A stretch of DNA of 64,000 nt from Adenanthera pavonina (lineage: Eukaryota; Streptophyta; Magnoliopsida; Fabales; Fabaceae): the NCBI GenBank assembly GCA_026686845.1, contig JAIVEN010000024.1:5753501-5817500 (forward strand). The letters are read 5' to 3'. The notes beneath the pieces were generated by a model. That model was not told where the DNA came from and made no database searches. It saw nothing but the letters and a program-made list of their open reading frames with translations. Made by a program: the position numbers and the translations under genes. Below are positions 1 through 12,968 of the stretch, in pieces (position 1 is the stretch's first letter; every line of letters starts with the position of its first letter).

Positions 1-1790
1 GGTGAGATTCAAAGAATCTCAATAGATAAATCCCATACACGCAATCATATCATCACAATTTGTATAGAAACATCATGTAAGCTTCAATACATCACATAGG
101 CACATTAAGACATATACATTTTATTAAAATTTTGGCAGAGTTTCATTTTGAAAAATGGATATCCTGGGGCTCAAAAATCCTCATACAACTCAGCCAATCA
201 CATAGAAATATCACAAAGTAACATTTCATTCATATGCCATTATGTCAAATGCAAAGAAAGCAAGTATGACAATGTGATGCAAGTTAGGAGATTTAACTAC
301 CTTATAGTACTTCCTTGCTTTCCACACTTGGTACACTACTTTTCAAACCTTCCAACACTTCCTTGAATCTATCCATATCAATATTCAAGCACTTTAGCCA
401 CTGGTTTCAAGGATTACATGATACTATACACATTAAACCTAAAATTTTCACTTAGCTTTCTTTTGAGTTTTTCTTGAAACCAACACTTGTACTTAACTAA
501 TTTGGACCAAAGGAATCTATTTTTGGGGTCAAAACATGAAATTCCAACTCTAAAAATAAATCTATTCTGGCTGAAATTCATGGAAAATAGGAAGAAATTG
601 CTATACTACATAATACATCAAACTACTTCCATATTCATGCTTTAAATGAGTATTCTAGCATTTCCCCTAAGTTTGATGGTTGAAAAACTCATTTTCTTGC
701 TAAATCCATGTTTGGCCAAAACCCTAAGAGAGTGGAGAAGGAAATCTAATCCATGGATCATGCTTCATATATCATAAACTACAAGTTTAAGGTGGTAGAT
801 CACTTACCCAAGTTTGAGCTTTTGGATTTTCTCGAGTTTCCTCTTTTCCTTCTCTCTTTTCTCTCTTCCTTCTTGCATTTTTCTCCTCTAGTTTTGGCTA
901 CTGCACATTCATGAAAATGAAGTGAAAAGAGAGTAATTAAGTGGCTTAATGATGTAGTTAATCATAGTTAATCATTTAACCTAACTTTAGTTACTTTTAC
1001 CAAAAAAAGTAACAACTTCTTGAGGAAGTTTTCCAAAAAGTCATGCTGCCCAAGCTTCCCTATTTTTCACACCAATGAGAGGCATTTGAGTGTCTCATAC
1101 TGCTCAATTTTTCCTAGTCCAGATATATCTTGAACCGGGTAATTTTTAACCGAAATGATAAAACTGCTTTTTATAGTAATTTAGTATTTTTGGGCTATAG
1201 GACTATTCTAAATTTATTTTTATATTTTCTTAATTATTCTATCTCAAATGTTATCTTTGCATAGCCCATATCATGTCTCGGTTACCCTTTAATCATCGAT
1301 AAGGCCTACAATTTACTTTATCAGTAATAAATTACTTTTGGACACTCAACATTGATTATTTCTTCATCCTTAATCATTAACCCTCAGTGCCATATACCAT
1401 TGGACTTCTCTCATCGAGGGCTTCGTTTAGATAGTAATTCATATATTTACAAAATTGCCCTAACCCAGGGTTAAATTATAATTTTTGAAACTTTTGGGTC
1501 ATTAAGTATAATTTTCCCCAAAGACATTTCTAATCTCATTCCACTCATATAGTTTGGGATGTGGATTTCATTTTCATAATTCTTAAAGGGCAAAAATAGA
1601 ATTTCTTATTTTTCCGCTCAACCAGGAAAAATGACATCTTTGGCCTTTTTCACGTAAACGGTATTTGTCCGTTTTTACAAATTTCTTATACATTTTATAT
1701 TATCATTCATTATTTCCTCTTTCATTACTTAGCATCCAATGGAATTTTGGGATATTATAAAACTTGTGAGAAAATAAAGAGTGAACTTAA
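1..1790 (-). repeat. LTR family T fragment (gypsy-like), left end outside window
   Basis: No gene is visible. This stretch is a diverged copy, in the same minus orientation, of the solo LTR at 7,673-11,001. Shared landmarks are the block around 135-180 (reverse complement of the 'tgtccattttt ... ctctgccaaaattttt' block also seen near 4,930 and 35,680) and the block at 1,440-1,640 matching 10,230-10,440. The right limit is approximate because similarity fades near 1,790. Assignment to Ty3/gypsy is an inference from the long LTR and its gypsy-rich surroundings. Confidence 0.6.
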
Positions 1791-2660
1791 GTGGAAAAAC
1801 ATGAGTGATAGAAATGAGAGAAGAAAAGAGAGATGTAAGAGAAAAAATGTCCAGAAAAATAAAAAAGAATGCAAAAAGAGTAAGAGAGAAGATAAGTGAG
1901 AAAAGAGTGAAAAAGAGGAAAAAGAGAAAAGAAAAACAGAGTTTGAGGAATAATGAGAGTGAAAGTGAGCTTAAAATAGTTTGTACATAGCTTCTTCCTT
2001 CTTCACTTCATCTTTCTTATGCGTCTTCATTGTATTTTTGTTGTCCTTCTCATTATGTTTCTAATTTATTCAAATTATGTCATCTATCATTGTTGCATGA
2101 GTCCATAATTTCTTTTGAGTCCAAATTGCATTAGTTCATAGTGAGTCCATTTGTTACTTTAGTGCCTTTTTTCTCTAGTTTATCCCTCTATGTCATTCCA
2201 TCTCATCATCATGGTGTTTTGCTTTCTCTATTCATCTGTGAAGTAATCCCTACTTGTCTCATATTTTATATTTCTTGTGTGTCTCATAAGTCATGTGTCT
2301 TTTTGGTTCTTTGTTGGGTTGTTCCAACTCACCTTCATGAGTCTTTTGTGTTTCATTTTCTTTCTAACTCGTTCTCTTCTTCTTGTTCTATCTTAGTATG
2401 TGTTCCTTTAGTTACTATATCTCCATCTTTGCTATATCCTTATGCATCATCAATTTTGATCACATCTGTCTACGTTTTAAATTTATTGCATTATGTTCAA
2501 CTCTGTCCAGATTTTGTCTTCAATAGTTCTTTTAATGCTTTGGTTCTAATTGGGTCTTCTTATGTCATATTTTGTCCCTATTTCGTACCCCATGTGTTTC
2601 CTAACATATTGGTTTTGTTTGAGTCTTGTTGTATAAAGTTTGTGTCGAGTTATTTTTTGC
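1791..2660 (+). other. Purine-rich then pyrimidine-rich stretch, probably retrotransposon leader remnant
   Basis: First an AG-rich stretch (1,800-1,960), then a T/C-rich stretch to about 2,660. Similar composition recurs at 11,007-11,700 between a gypsy primer-binding site and a gag remnant, so this is probably the untranslated leader of a related, internally deleted element. A 220-codon open frame here (2,141-2,803) has a T-rich, hydrophobic and low-complexity translation and matches no family I know, so I do not call it a gene. Confidence 0.35.
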
Positions 2661-3132
2661 AAGTTATTGGTGGGATTAATGTAAAGGAAAATCCAAGTTC
2701 GTGTTCACCAATACCAGAAAACAAGGCAAGTGTACTTCAAACTATCATAAGATTTTTTATCCCGGAGATTGGTTACAAAATCTTGAAGGAAAATTTAAGA
2801 TGAAAACCAAATTGCAGCCAAGGGAGAATAATGTCATTCAAGTTCATGAGAGCATCAAAGATATAATGCATCAAATAAGTTTGACAGGTACGTATCCTCC
2901 ATATGATTTATTTGATACGTTTAATCATTCCCTTTTTTTCCATGTAGATTATAGAGATTCGAGAACAAATCCTTTCGAGGAGGGAGGGAATGATAGAGTA
3001 AGGGCTAGGAATGACTTGCGAGAGTTTGCAAAGGAGCATGGAGAACTTGGAAGGCTTGATCAAGGTGCTGAACATAAAGCCCAAGCTTGGAGAGATAAAG
3101 ATCCATTGCAAGGAACCGAAGCATTGAAGTGA
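2661..3132 (+). pseudogene. Ty3/gypsy pol C-terminal remnant
   Basis: The last part of a gypsy polyprotein reads to a stop at 3,130-3,132. Diagnostic parts are a 'PGDW' motif near the start (the G-D-G/P-F-Q-V type integrase C-terminal segment) and, towards the end, 'DLFDTFNHSLFF' followed by 'DSRTNPFEEGGND', the usual ending of plant gypsy polyproteins. Protease, RT, RNase H and most of integrase are missing, so the element is internally deleted. It is followed by a purine tract near 3,184-3,191 and an LTR starting at 3,200, which fits a 3' end. Confidence 0.7.
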
Positions 3133-3199
3133 TCCAAGAGCTCTATGGATTAGAGCCTATTAGTAGATTAAGGTTGCAGCCCAAAAAGGAGCTTGTAAG

Positions 3200-4004
3200 T
3201 GTGATCATTAACTCCAAAGTACAAGTTTCAGATCCAGGCCCAAAATGAGCCCATCGAAGGAGATTATTAAAAGATCATGTGCTTCATTAAAATAGCATGT
3301 GACTTAAGCATTATTGGGCTTAATTTATTTTAATTTCATTTTCATTAATTATGGGCTAAATTTAAGTGATTAATAAAGTCCAATTAGTTAATTAGTATTC
3401 TTTTTGATAGCCCACCTTATAAATAAGCATGTCATATACCAATCATGTGAATTCATTAATGTGGTGGCATGTTTATAAGGGCTTAGGTCTTATTTTTATT
3501 ATTTTCTTATGAATTTTTGTTATTTTACTAGTTTCCTAGGTCCAATAGGAGTGTTATTTAGGCCCAAAGTCTCCTAATCCCATTAAGATTACTTGAGCCC
3601 AAATTAATTAGGTTTTCTAGGCTTTTTAGGTTAGATTTTACCTTGCCTATTTAAGGCTAACTTTTATGTGCATTTTTCATATTTTAGATGAATGAAAATT
3701 TCAGTTTTGTGAGTTTTTCTCTTGCGATTCTTTGAGTGCTAGAGAGAACACTGTGACTTATCAAGGAATTGGTCAATCCTTGTGGTGTCACCGGAACTAG
3801 ATTTCAAGAGACCGATTCTTTTGGGTTCTACTTCTCAAAACCAACATCTAGCATTCTTATCTTCTCTATTTTGCTTTCTTTTACTACTATTTTTGTCCAT
3901 TTTCTTTGCTATCTAGTCTTCGTGTTCCTTGTTTCGCAAAGATCCGGGTGTCATACGCATCAAAGTGGGTTCTTTAGATGGCTCCCATAAGGGTTCACTT
4001 ATCG
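3200..4004 (+). repeat. LTR family G, 3' LTR of the gypsy remnant
   Basis: About 805 bp beginning TGTGATCATT and ending near TTATCG. It sits directly downstream of the gypsy pol C-terminus, as a 3' LTR should. The same sequence recurs at about 7,020-7,573 (followed by a primer-binding site) and, inverted, at 21,014-21,798 inside the large copia element. Those matches define the borders; the terminal CA appears mutated to CG. No target duplication could be assigned. Confidence 0.65.
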
Positions 4005-4044
4005 TTTCCTTCAAAAGTGGTGTGTTCATTGCTGCACATAGGGA

Positions 4045-6283
4045 TTAGATTGTTTAATTAATTAATAAAGAAACTTAATGAAGAAGGAGGCAAAAATTAA
4101 CCGACCAAAGTTAAGTAAACTTAACCTAGGTTATATGGCAAACTTGGATGCTTATTTTTGCCTCTCTCTTGATCAATTTTGGTAGCTATAAAAGAGGGAG
4201 AGAGAGCTCCAAATTTGTGGAAAAGAAAGAGGAGATGTAGAAGAAGAGAAAAAGAGAAGGGAGAAAAGCAAGCCAACTTGAGGTAAGTTGTTTCTCTTGA
4301 AACCATAAGGTATTTGGTTTAAGTTTATGATAGTTTAGAGTTGGTTGGGCAAAGCTTTCTTCTCCTTCTCTCTAAGTTTAGAATTTGGCCATTGCAAGGG
4401 CGTGTGAAGGAGAGTTTTTTCTAGCATGAAACTTAGGAGAAAGCATGAAAAATTACATGAAAGGCAAACTTGAGTGAGTCTTGAAGCAAGTATGTGAACA
4501 ATCACTTCCTCCTCATGCCTTGTTTTCGTCCAGAATGAAAGTCCATGAGGGAGTGTGAATTCCATAGATTTGATACCAAAAATGGATTCCTCATGGTGGA
4601 AAACCCTAAAAACAAGTCTTGGTTTCATGAAAAAGGCTAAGATAAACTATCTAGTATTTTAGGGTTTTAAGAAGACTTTATAAAGGAAGCCATAGAACTA
4701 GTAGTTTAAGTGGATTTCTAATGATGTATTTAGGTTCAAGAAAGCTTGTGGAAGTCCTTAGAAGGAGTGGAACCAAGAGGAAAAGCAAAGAGAATCACCA
4801 AGGTAGCGATTTTCCATTTATTACATTATGTTATCTCATGATGTTTTATGAAGTTTTTTGACTTTCCATATTGCTATTGTGATGATTTGTGACTGTTTTG
4901 GCTAAGAATATGTAAGGTTTTTGACCCTAGGATGTCCATTTTTTAAGGGGAAACTCTGCCAAAATTTTTATGAAATAATATTGCTCATTATGTTTTAATA
5001 TGTCAACTTGATGTTTTGTGACATATGTGACAACATGCATGCATAAATTGATGTTGTCACTAAGATTTTTATAATCTTACCACCCCAAATATCAACATGT
5101 CAGGCACAAGTTATGGCAAGGGAGTCAAGAGAGCAAAGGAGGAAGAAGAGGGATTAATGCTTGATTTTATGGTTCAAGCTATGATTTTATATTTTAAAGT
5201 ATTTTATGTCAAATTGTATATAAATTTATGAGGTTGTGCCTACTTGTTATCATGTTCCACTAAGTCTCTTATGGTGTTATGAATATGATTTGGACAAGTT
5301 TGAATCATGTATATAGTGTATAATAATGGTTTTGAAGTTTGAAATGCAAATTTGTCCAAGATGACCAGTAGTAATTGGAACATAGGTACTCTATATGAAA
5401 TAGAGCATTCCATATAAGTGCTATATATGCTCTGAAATTAGATAGAATAAGTTTTCCAAAGAGTTAAAGAACACTTAAATTGGATAAGCATTCGATTTAT
5501 AGTAAATTTTTAAAAAGAATGGTCAAAACTGGACAATGTTAGAGAAACAGTAGTTTTTGCTGCAAGTAATGTTTAGTTTAAAAGGTAGCATAAAATTGTA
5601 TAGTACTCTGAAAATTCATAAGTTTATATGTATTAGTAGAGTTATGTTTTAAGAATGAAATGCCATTGATTTGAATGCAATTGGAGCTATATAAATAATG
5701 TTATGTAAATTTTCCTAAAATTGTTCAATAAAAGTTATGTTCTAACCCTTAATATTTTAAGATGATATTATGCTTTGTTCGAGTTGAATAAATCTATAAG
5801 ATAAATATATGAAAATTAAACATGTAGGGATTTCAAAAGATATAAAGAATGCATGAGTTAACTCATGATAGAATAAAAAAAAAATTTTAAAGTTAGGGCC
5901 AAAATCTTAGAGAAGTAAAAAATGACCATATAAATAGTAATTTTTATACTAAATAATGTACAAATTGGCTCTTTGAAGATGCTGTTTCACATTTTTTCCA
6001 TGTAGCGAATATTTTAAGTTATTTTAAAGGGACTTAAATGGATATTAAATAAGGTCTAATGTTTTTTATAGAATTTTTAACCACCTCTATGCAATTTTTA
6101 TAGAATTAGTTATGATTTTTTAAAGTTCAGTCTGAAAAATGGGGTAACCAAATGAATAGTAACTTAAAATTTTAATTTTTTCTGATTTGGTTTCTCATGT
6201 GATTCAAGGCTCTAAAGTAACTTAAATGGATATTAAATAAGGTCTAATGCATAGGAAATGTGGTCTAAGGTTAAGGTGTTACA
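4045..6283 (+). repeat. LTR family T copy, 5'-truncated
   Basis: A plus-oriented copy of the 3.3-kb LTR family seen complete at 7,673-11,001. It ends in GGTGTTACA, the reverse complement of the TGTAACACC start of that minus-oriented copy. Internal landmarks match, including 'gatgtccatttttt' near 4,932 and the 'ctgccaaaattttt' block. The first third of the LTR is missing, so the left border is approximate and no target duplication can be tested. Confidence 0.65.
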
Positions 6284-7015
6284 CTTTTCTTAGCTCGAAC
6301 CGCTTAACCCATGGAATAAGCAAGCTAACCCGCCAAACCCACAGTGGGTTAGCCTGTTTAAACCTTTTTTTTTTTCAAATTTTGCCATATTTTTATTATT
6401 TTGATTTTTTCCTTATTTCTATAAAGCTTTTTTGTTAACATATTTTCAATAGAGTTTAAATATTAAAAAATGGATATAATCTTGGAGGAAGTTTTAAATT
6501 AAATAGAGTTTAAATATTATGATGATATTGAATGAACTTATGACTTTGAGTCATTATGTTGATAATTGAAGATATATGAACTTTTGTGGATGTGAATTGT
6601 GATTATATGGTAATTTAATGTTGCTAGATTATTATATTGAATAGATATTTATAGTAGGAAAACGGAAGTTGGAGTTAGTTGATTAGTCTATGAATATTTT
6701 AGATTTTCTTTTTACTTCTTATATTTTAGACTTTTAGTATATATGTATTAATGTATTTTGATGAATTAGTGGTTTATGTGACTTCTAATTCAATGATGCC
6801 AAATTATTTGTTAAGGTTATTATTAAAAATGTTGAAAAAATTTGAATATATGGCAGGTTGGCGAGGTATCCCACTAGCCTACCTTAGTGGGTTGAGAAAA
6901 TACCAGCCCATCAGAAAATGGGCCTATCCACACCTAGCCAATTTTCTGACCAACCTATGGCAGGCCAACCTATTTGAGGCTGGTTGACCCATTTCCCAAC
7001 TCTAGCTATGCTAAA
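6284..7015. other. Unassigned AT-rich stretch, possible hAT-type fragment end
   Basis: No gene seen. The right end (about 6,850-7,000) is rich in 'ggttggc/gggcctat' words and finishes 'gttgacccatttcccaactcta', which resembles the terminus of non-autonomous hAT elements in plants. The matching left terminus is not recognisable, so this may be a fragment cut by the neighbouring LTR. Confidence 0.25.
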
Positions 7016-7019
7016 CGTA

Positions 7020-7573
7020 TGATTAATTAACTAAGCCATGTGCTTCATTAATTGATCATGTGACTTAGATTAGGATAAGAATTCTTTTCATATTTATTTT
7101 TAATTTTTTTTTATTTTTCCCTTATTTTTTAGGATTAGTTTAGAACAATTCTGATTGGTTCTCACTTGTATCTTTAACTTAGGATTTAATTTAAATTCAT
7201 TTAAATTCAAGTGGATAAGTCTTATCTCTAAGGTATCACTTATCCCATTTGGAGTAGGAAATTCTTTAATTAAGACCATGTATAATGCCACTCTTGGGGC
7301 AAATTTGAATAATATTACTTTGAGTACTGTTCTCTTTAATTCTAGTGAGTGTTTATAAGGGTCATGTTCTTCTTAGAAATATGGAATTATGACTTATCAA
7401 GAGCATAACCAACCCTTGTGGCATCATCTACTTAGGGTTTCAAGAAGATTCTTTCTAGAAGGTTCAAGTTTAGGTTCTTCCATTCGTGCTATGAGTTAAG
7501 ATTACATTGTGCTAGTTTTTACTTTGAGATTTGAATTGCCTAAGGATTATACTTGGGAATGTTCACCTTATCA
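7020..7573 (+). repeat. LTR family G, 5' LTR of a second gypsy remnant
   Basis: Alignable to the LTR at 3,200-4,004: shared words include 'catgtgcttcatta', 'gacttatcaag' and 'ttcaagaagattctt'. It ends CTTATCA and is followed six bases later by a tRNA primer-binding site, so it is a 5' LTR. The start is approximate. Internal divergence from the 3,200 copy is high. Confidence 0.6.
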
Positions 7574-7579
7574 ATTAGA

Positions 7580-7592
7580 TGGCATCAGAGCA
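7580..7592 (+). other. Primer-binding site (initiator tRNA-Met type)
   Basis: TGGCATCAGAGCA differs at one base from the TGGTATCAGAGC start of the plant initiator-tRNA-Met primer-binding site. It lies six bases after the LTR end, in the right place and orientation for priming minus-strand DNA synthesis. Confidence 0.7.
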
Positions 7593-7672
7593 AAGGTTAT
7601 TTTGGTTCAAGGCATTCTTCATCAAATTTGTTCAGATCCTTTCCTTGTTCATCACTTCATCCATGTGCTAAT

Positions 7673-10600
7673 TGTAACACCTTAAACTTACGTCCATTTC
7701 CCATGTATTAGACTCCAATTATGTCTATTATTGCATGATTAGAGACTTGATTGCATAAAAATATTAAAATAGAATTTTCTTTATTTTTGGTATTGTTCAT
7801 TGTGCATTTTCCATTTTACCTGATGAATTTTGAAAATACATAACTAATTATAGAAAAATCATATCAAAGTGATTCAAGTCTCTAAAAATATTTAAAAAGA
7901 TTTCATATATGGAAAAAATATGAAACAGAGCATTCTCTTGAGCAATTCATACAGTTTATTTCTCAAACATTTATTGTATATTTGGTCATTTTCTCTTTCC
8001 CAATATTTTGGCCTTATATTTAAAAATTCATATCTCATTATATCCTGAGCCAAATTATACATTCTTTATGTCATATGAAATCCTTGAATGTAAAATCTTT
8101 AGAAATATTTTTCTTGTCCATTTATTTTACTTGCACAGGGCATGGTGTTAACTTAAATCATAAAGGATTAGAATTTCACTTTTGCTGGAACAGTTTTGGG
8201 AAAACTTTCATATCTCCTATCGTATAACTCCAATTACCTCCAAATCAATGGCATATGAAATGTCAAACATAGGCCTTTCTATAAATACAAACCACTAAAT
8301 TTTTTGATCTCTACATGATTTTATATTATCTTTTTAATTTTCCAGTACCTAACTTTCAGTTTCCAGTTTTCCCAATCTTTCCCTGTTCTGAACCCTAACT
8401 TTGAAAAATCACTATAATTTATATATATCTCCAAATGGAGTGATCTTTAGACAATTTTAAAGTTCTACTTGTGTGCTTTAAGAGAATATATATTACTTAA
8501 ACTAGTTACCCTGTTTTACATGACCAGTACCTACATATCTATCAGGATATCCAAATTGTATATCTCCATTCATGTCTTGGCAAAATAAGCTTCATATCAT
8601 ATATACATCATCATTCATTGTACCATATTCATACATAATTTCAAAAGGTATCTCAAGGAACATATTTGTATCAGTATACATGATTCATCCTTTGCATACA
8701 AATTTATACATATTATAAAAAATTAACATCAATCCTTGCAAGAACATAATTTCCACCAATTTCTTCCTCCTCTCTTTTGGCTCTTCATAAACTTTTTGCA
8801 TTGCTTGGCCTAAACATGGTAAGCATTTGGAAGGTATGAGATTCAAAGCATCTCAGTAGTTACCACTAATCAAGCAAATATATAGTCATATAATGCAAGC
8901 GCACTTCATCAAATCATTATTCAAACATTTAGAATCATTTATACTTAAACATTTTATAGAAAATTGGACAGAGTTTTCCCTTACATTTTGGACATCCCGG
9001 GGTCACAAAACCCATCAAATAACTTAGCCAATATCAACAAAACATCACATAACATCATTGCAAATATTTGGTATAATATTAAAACCATTGCAACTATATA
9101 ACCATATAATGCAAGATTAGGTTAGTAAACTATCTTTTAACTTTTCAATCCTTCCAAACTTTGCACACCTTTCCTTTGAACTTCTAACACTTCTTTGAAT
9201 CCTATAGGGTCACAAAATGAGGCCATTAGCCACCAATTACACAACCTCATTCACAAAGTGTGCATACTTTGACTAAAATTTTCACTTTATTTTCCTTTGA
9301 ACTTTTCTTGTATAACATACTTGTATCTACCTATTTTGGACCCAAGAAATCCATTTTTGGGGTCAAAATCAAGAAATTTCCTTTCCTTTTCAAACCCTAA
9401 ATAGGCAAAAAATTTCAGAAATTTATAGAAAAATAACCACCTGATTAATTTGCAATCCAATGGTATATCCTTAATTCTTGAAGCCTATACATAACTTTTC
9501 ATGGATTAATTTCTTCATGACTTCATTTTCTCTCTTTACTCTCTCTCTAGATTGAAACTTTCAGAGGTAAAATGGAGAGAAATAATCCATAAAACTTTTC
9601 CAAATTCAAGGATACACAATAAAATAGTCATAAGATTTTACCTTGAGTTTTTGAGACTTTAACTTTTCCTTTCTCTTCTTTTTTTTTTCTAGGGTCTTCA
9701 CTCTTTCTCCTCTGTTTCTGTTGCTGCAGATGTCATGAATGAGGTGAGGAAGATGAAAGTTAATGACTTAATAGGATAAATATCCAATAAAGCCAATTAA
9801 TTAATTTTGTCTTTAACTTTTAGTTGCCTTTTTGAATTTAAAGCTTTTCACAAAATTTCCATGATGTCCCAACAGCTGGTTAGACGTGCTCCACTTCATT
9901 TTTGGCCAAAAAATTACTTCAATTATTTAAATGGACTAAGATACCCTTTACCGATTAAATTTACCCATACCGATTAAGTATTTTTGCCAAAATTATCATT
10001 AAATTGGTACAGGATTATCCAACAATTATTTTTAGTCAAAAATCATTATTTTGATCTAAAATATGCTTTAGCAAGATCCTTTCACTTTTCTTAAATTAAT
10101 ACTGTCTTTTTCTGCAGTTTAAATTGACTTTTATCGGTTAAAATATTAATATTAAATCCTAATCACCTAATAAATATTATTTTGACCTTAATAAATTTCA
10201 TATTATATTCCATTGGGCTTAGCTCCTTGAGGGCCTTATTTTGACTATAATTTTTTATATTTCTAAAAATACCCTTGACCTGAGGTAAATTTACAAATTT
10301 TGAAACTTTCAGGTCATTAACTGTAATTTTTCCCAAACTTATTTTCATTTCCTCCACGTGAATTTCTTCGTTTAGGGGCTAAATCACAAGCATTCTTAGT
10401 TCTTGGGGCCAAAATATAATTTTTTTATTTTTCCGTTTAACCTGAAAAAATGATCTTTGCCATTCTTCATACTTAATATTCTCTCAATTTTTTCCCGTTA
10501 CTCATACATTTTATGATATCAACATTTTTTCTTGGGGTTTAAATGCAATATTCACATTTTTCTTATAATATGGGAAATGATCGTTTTGCCCCTGAATCAG

Positions 10601-11001
10601 GTTAAAAATGTAATTATTCATTCTTTTGGGCACTTTCTTGTAATTTTATTCAAAGACAAATTTTTTATTATTTATTTTTCACTATTCACATTAACTTCAA
10701 ATTGGTTTATCTCTTAACCTGGACCTCCTGGGAACGCAATACTTATACCGTTATGCTTAGCTTGGAGCGAGCTTTCATTTAAGTGGTATATTGCATATTT
10801 TTCGGGGTAAGTTTTGGAATTAATTTCTACTAAAGACCTTATGAAAAATTAATTTCAATTAAGAACAAAACATAACTTTTTTTAAAAATTAAATGAGAAA
10901 TTAATTCCTTTTAAAACCCAATTATATATCGTCTTTTCATCTCGCTTCGTTTCTCATCTTTTATTCATTTTATAACATCCTATAAAAATAAGAATATTAC
11001 A
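7673..11001 (-). mobile_element. Solo LTR of family T (3,329 bp) with CTAAT target duplication
   Basis: The forward strand starts TGTAACACC and ends AATATTACA, so both ends show the TG...CA LTR rule. The five bases before it (7,668-7,672) and after it (11,002-11,006) are both CTAAT. No internal retrotransposon genes are present, so this is a solo LTR left by LTR-LTR recombination. It interrupts the leader of the gypsy remnant whose primer-binding site is at 7,580 and whose gag remnant is at 12,160. Minus orientation is a convention based on which end carries the polypyrimidine-rich segment. Short open frames inside it are incidental. Confidence 0.85.
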
Positions 11002-11006
11002 CTAAT

Positions 11007-12159
11007 TCATCCTCCTAGTCTATCCTAAAAAAAAATTGCTGCCTTCTTCATTAAGTCATCTCCTTTCCCTCCAAATTTGTGCATCTTCCTTGGTGTGTTC
11101 CCCTTTAAGAAATCATGTCCTTCTTGTTGATTTCTTCAACACATTGTTGTCACTCCTATAAGCCTTATAGTCATCACTCATCAACTCCTTTGGTACGTGA
11201 TTCTGGTTTCCATTGGTTCTCATATCAAGTTCGTCCATTCCTTCCTTCAAAACCCTTCTCGTTTTGTGTCTTTTTGTCCCATATTCTTCTTCCCATCATT
11301 CATTAAAAATTGTCCTGATTTGAGTCTTTCTGAAATTCATCCCACCCCTTGCCTTTCACCCATATCATGTCCTTTATTAAGTCTATTATTTGCTGTAACT
11401 TGTGTGGATATTGTCCAAAATTTTTGTTTTGTGCATTTTACATATTCATGCCATCTTACCTAAATCTGATTCACACATATCTTTAACCATGCCCCACATC
11501 ATACTCACCAAAGATTGTTTGGAATATTTGTTGTCTAATTTTATTTGCAATTCTTTATTTTGAATTTAAAAAGAGAGACAAAGAGAGAGAAGGAAATATT
11601 GCTAAAAAGAAAAGAAAAGACAAGGCCTAGAAAAGAAAAGCCAAGAAAGCAAAAAAAAAAAAAATAAAGAGAGAGAAAATAGAAAAGATTTGATCTTTGA
11701 TTGTAAGACTCTATCTTTATCTCTTAAATTTAATCTTGAATTTGAAATTCTTAGGTGTATGGTGTGTTCATAAATTATTTCGGATGACAACCCCTATTCT
11801 TGCACCAAATAATTGTTCTTTGATCTCAAACCTATTTTCTTTGAATTCTTGAGTCATTCTTCGAGTTTTTGCACCATTGAGTCAGTCATTTGATTCCCTG
11901 TCATATTTCTTGGAACTTTGAGTATCTTGATTGCCACTAATAATTGTGCTCTTCACTAGTTTCTTCTAATTCCACTTAGAACATAATAAGTACCTATTGA
12001 GTGGTAAAAGGCAAGAGTGAAAGATGAGCTCATTAATAGGAAAAGCCAAAAAGAGTGTAAACATGAGTGCTTGATTTACACATGAATTGAGTGAAATACA
12101 TGAGAAAAAGGAGTGAGTTTCCATATTGTTTTTCATTCTACTAACTTTTCAAGTTATAA
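11007..12159 (+). other. Leader of gypsy remnant, no gene
   Basis: T/C-rich (11,030-11,470) then purine-rich (11,570-11,690) untranslated DNA between the interrupted primer-binding-site region and the gag remnant. It resembles 1,791-2,660 in composition and order of segments. No credible coding region seen. Confidence 0.4.
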
Positions 12160-12580
12160 ATCATGGCTAGAGAAGAAGTGAGCAACACTAAATTGAGGTT
12201 GTTCATGAAATCTGTGAATTCAAATTATTGACTGCTTAAATGAAAGATCTCCAATCTCCATCTAATTCAAGGCAAAGATATAGAAGATCTGAATCTGAAC
12301 TAGAAGAGAAGCAATAAAATTGTGACAAAGAAGCATCTACTTCTAAATCTGTCAAAAGAATGCCCAAAAAAGATAATGAAATGAGGAACATCAAGCTGAA
12401 ATTTCCTTTCTTCCAAGGCTAGCATGATCCCAATGCTTACTTTGAATGGGAAAGAAAGATTGAGATGGTTTTTGAATGTCATAACTATTCTTTAGAGAAG
12501 GTGAAACTTGCAGAGGTTGAATTTATGGATTATGCTAGTGTATGGTGCGATCAATTGCAAAAAGTCAACTTATAGGTGGA
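12160..12580 (+). pseudogene. Ty3/gypsy gag remnant
   Basis: Translation with a few in-frame stops gives 'MAREEVS', then 'NIKLKFPFFQG', then '(H)DPNAYFEWERKIEMVFECHNYS' broken over two stretches, then 'VKLAEVEFMDYASVWCDQL'. This is the plant gypsy gag pattern in which a folded core starts with F-x-G-x-x-D-P-x-x-Y-L-x-W-E and continues to V-K-L-A-x-x-E-F-x-D-Y-A-x-x-W-W. A stop replaces the residue after the F-x-G motif. It belongs with the LTR at 7,020 and the primer-binding site at 7,580; the rest of the element has been lost. Confidence 0.7.
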
Positions 12581-12634
12581 TAGAGCATACCTTACTTATG
12601 AGTAGTTGTTACAAGTAATAGGTCATACATACAG

Positions 12635-12968
12635 TGTAGACTAGATCACTGAAGTTGGAACTTAGTCTATTTCCACACTAGATAATATCTCATAATCACT
12701 CATGGAGAGTTTAGAGAAGAAAGAGATAGCTAGAGAGTATGTATTTCTAAGGTTCTATGCACCTCCATTTATAGAGAGAAAAAACATATCTTTCTCAATC
12801 TCTGTATTTATGAGTTAGATTTGATTCACTATAAAATCATAATAAAAATGGAGAATATTATCAAAGGAATATGATTATTCCCTCACAAATATTCAAAAAT
12901 AAAGATAGGCTTTCTGAAAAAGGAACTAGCCTATCAACTATCAAGGCAGGGTTTAGATAAGTCCAACA
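12635..12968 (-). repeat. Short LTR (334 bp) of a degraded copia element
   Basis: On the minus strand it starts TGTTGGACTTATC and ends AGTCTACA, obeying the TG...CA rule. The minus-strand bases just upstream, GTGAGTAGGAGA, form a polypurine tract, so it is a 3' LTR. The segment carries promoter-like AT-rich sequence. Family was not identified; the partner LTR is absent. Confidence 0.55.

Noticed and set aside
2141..2803. 220-codon open frame, longest on the left
   Set aside because: Its translation is T-rich, hydrophobic and low-complexity, it overlaps a gypsy pol remnant in another frame, and it has no recognisable domain.
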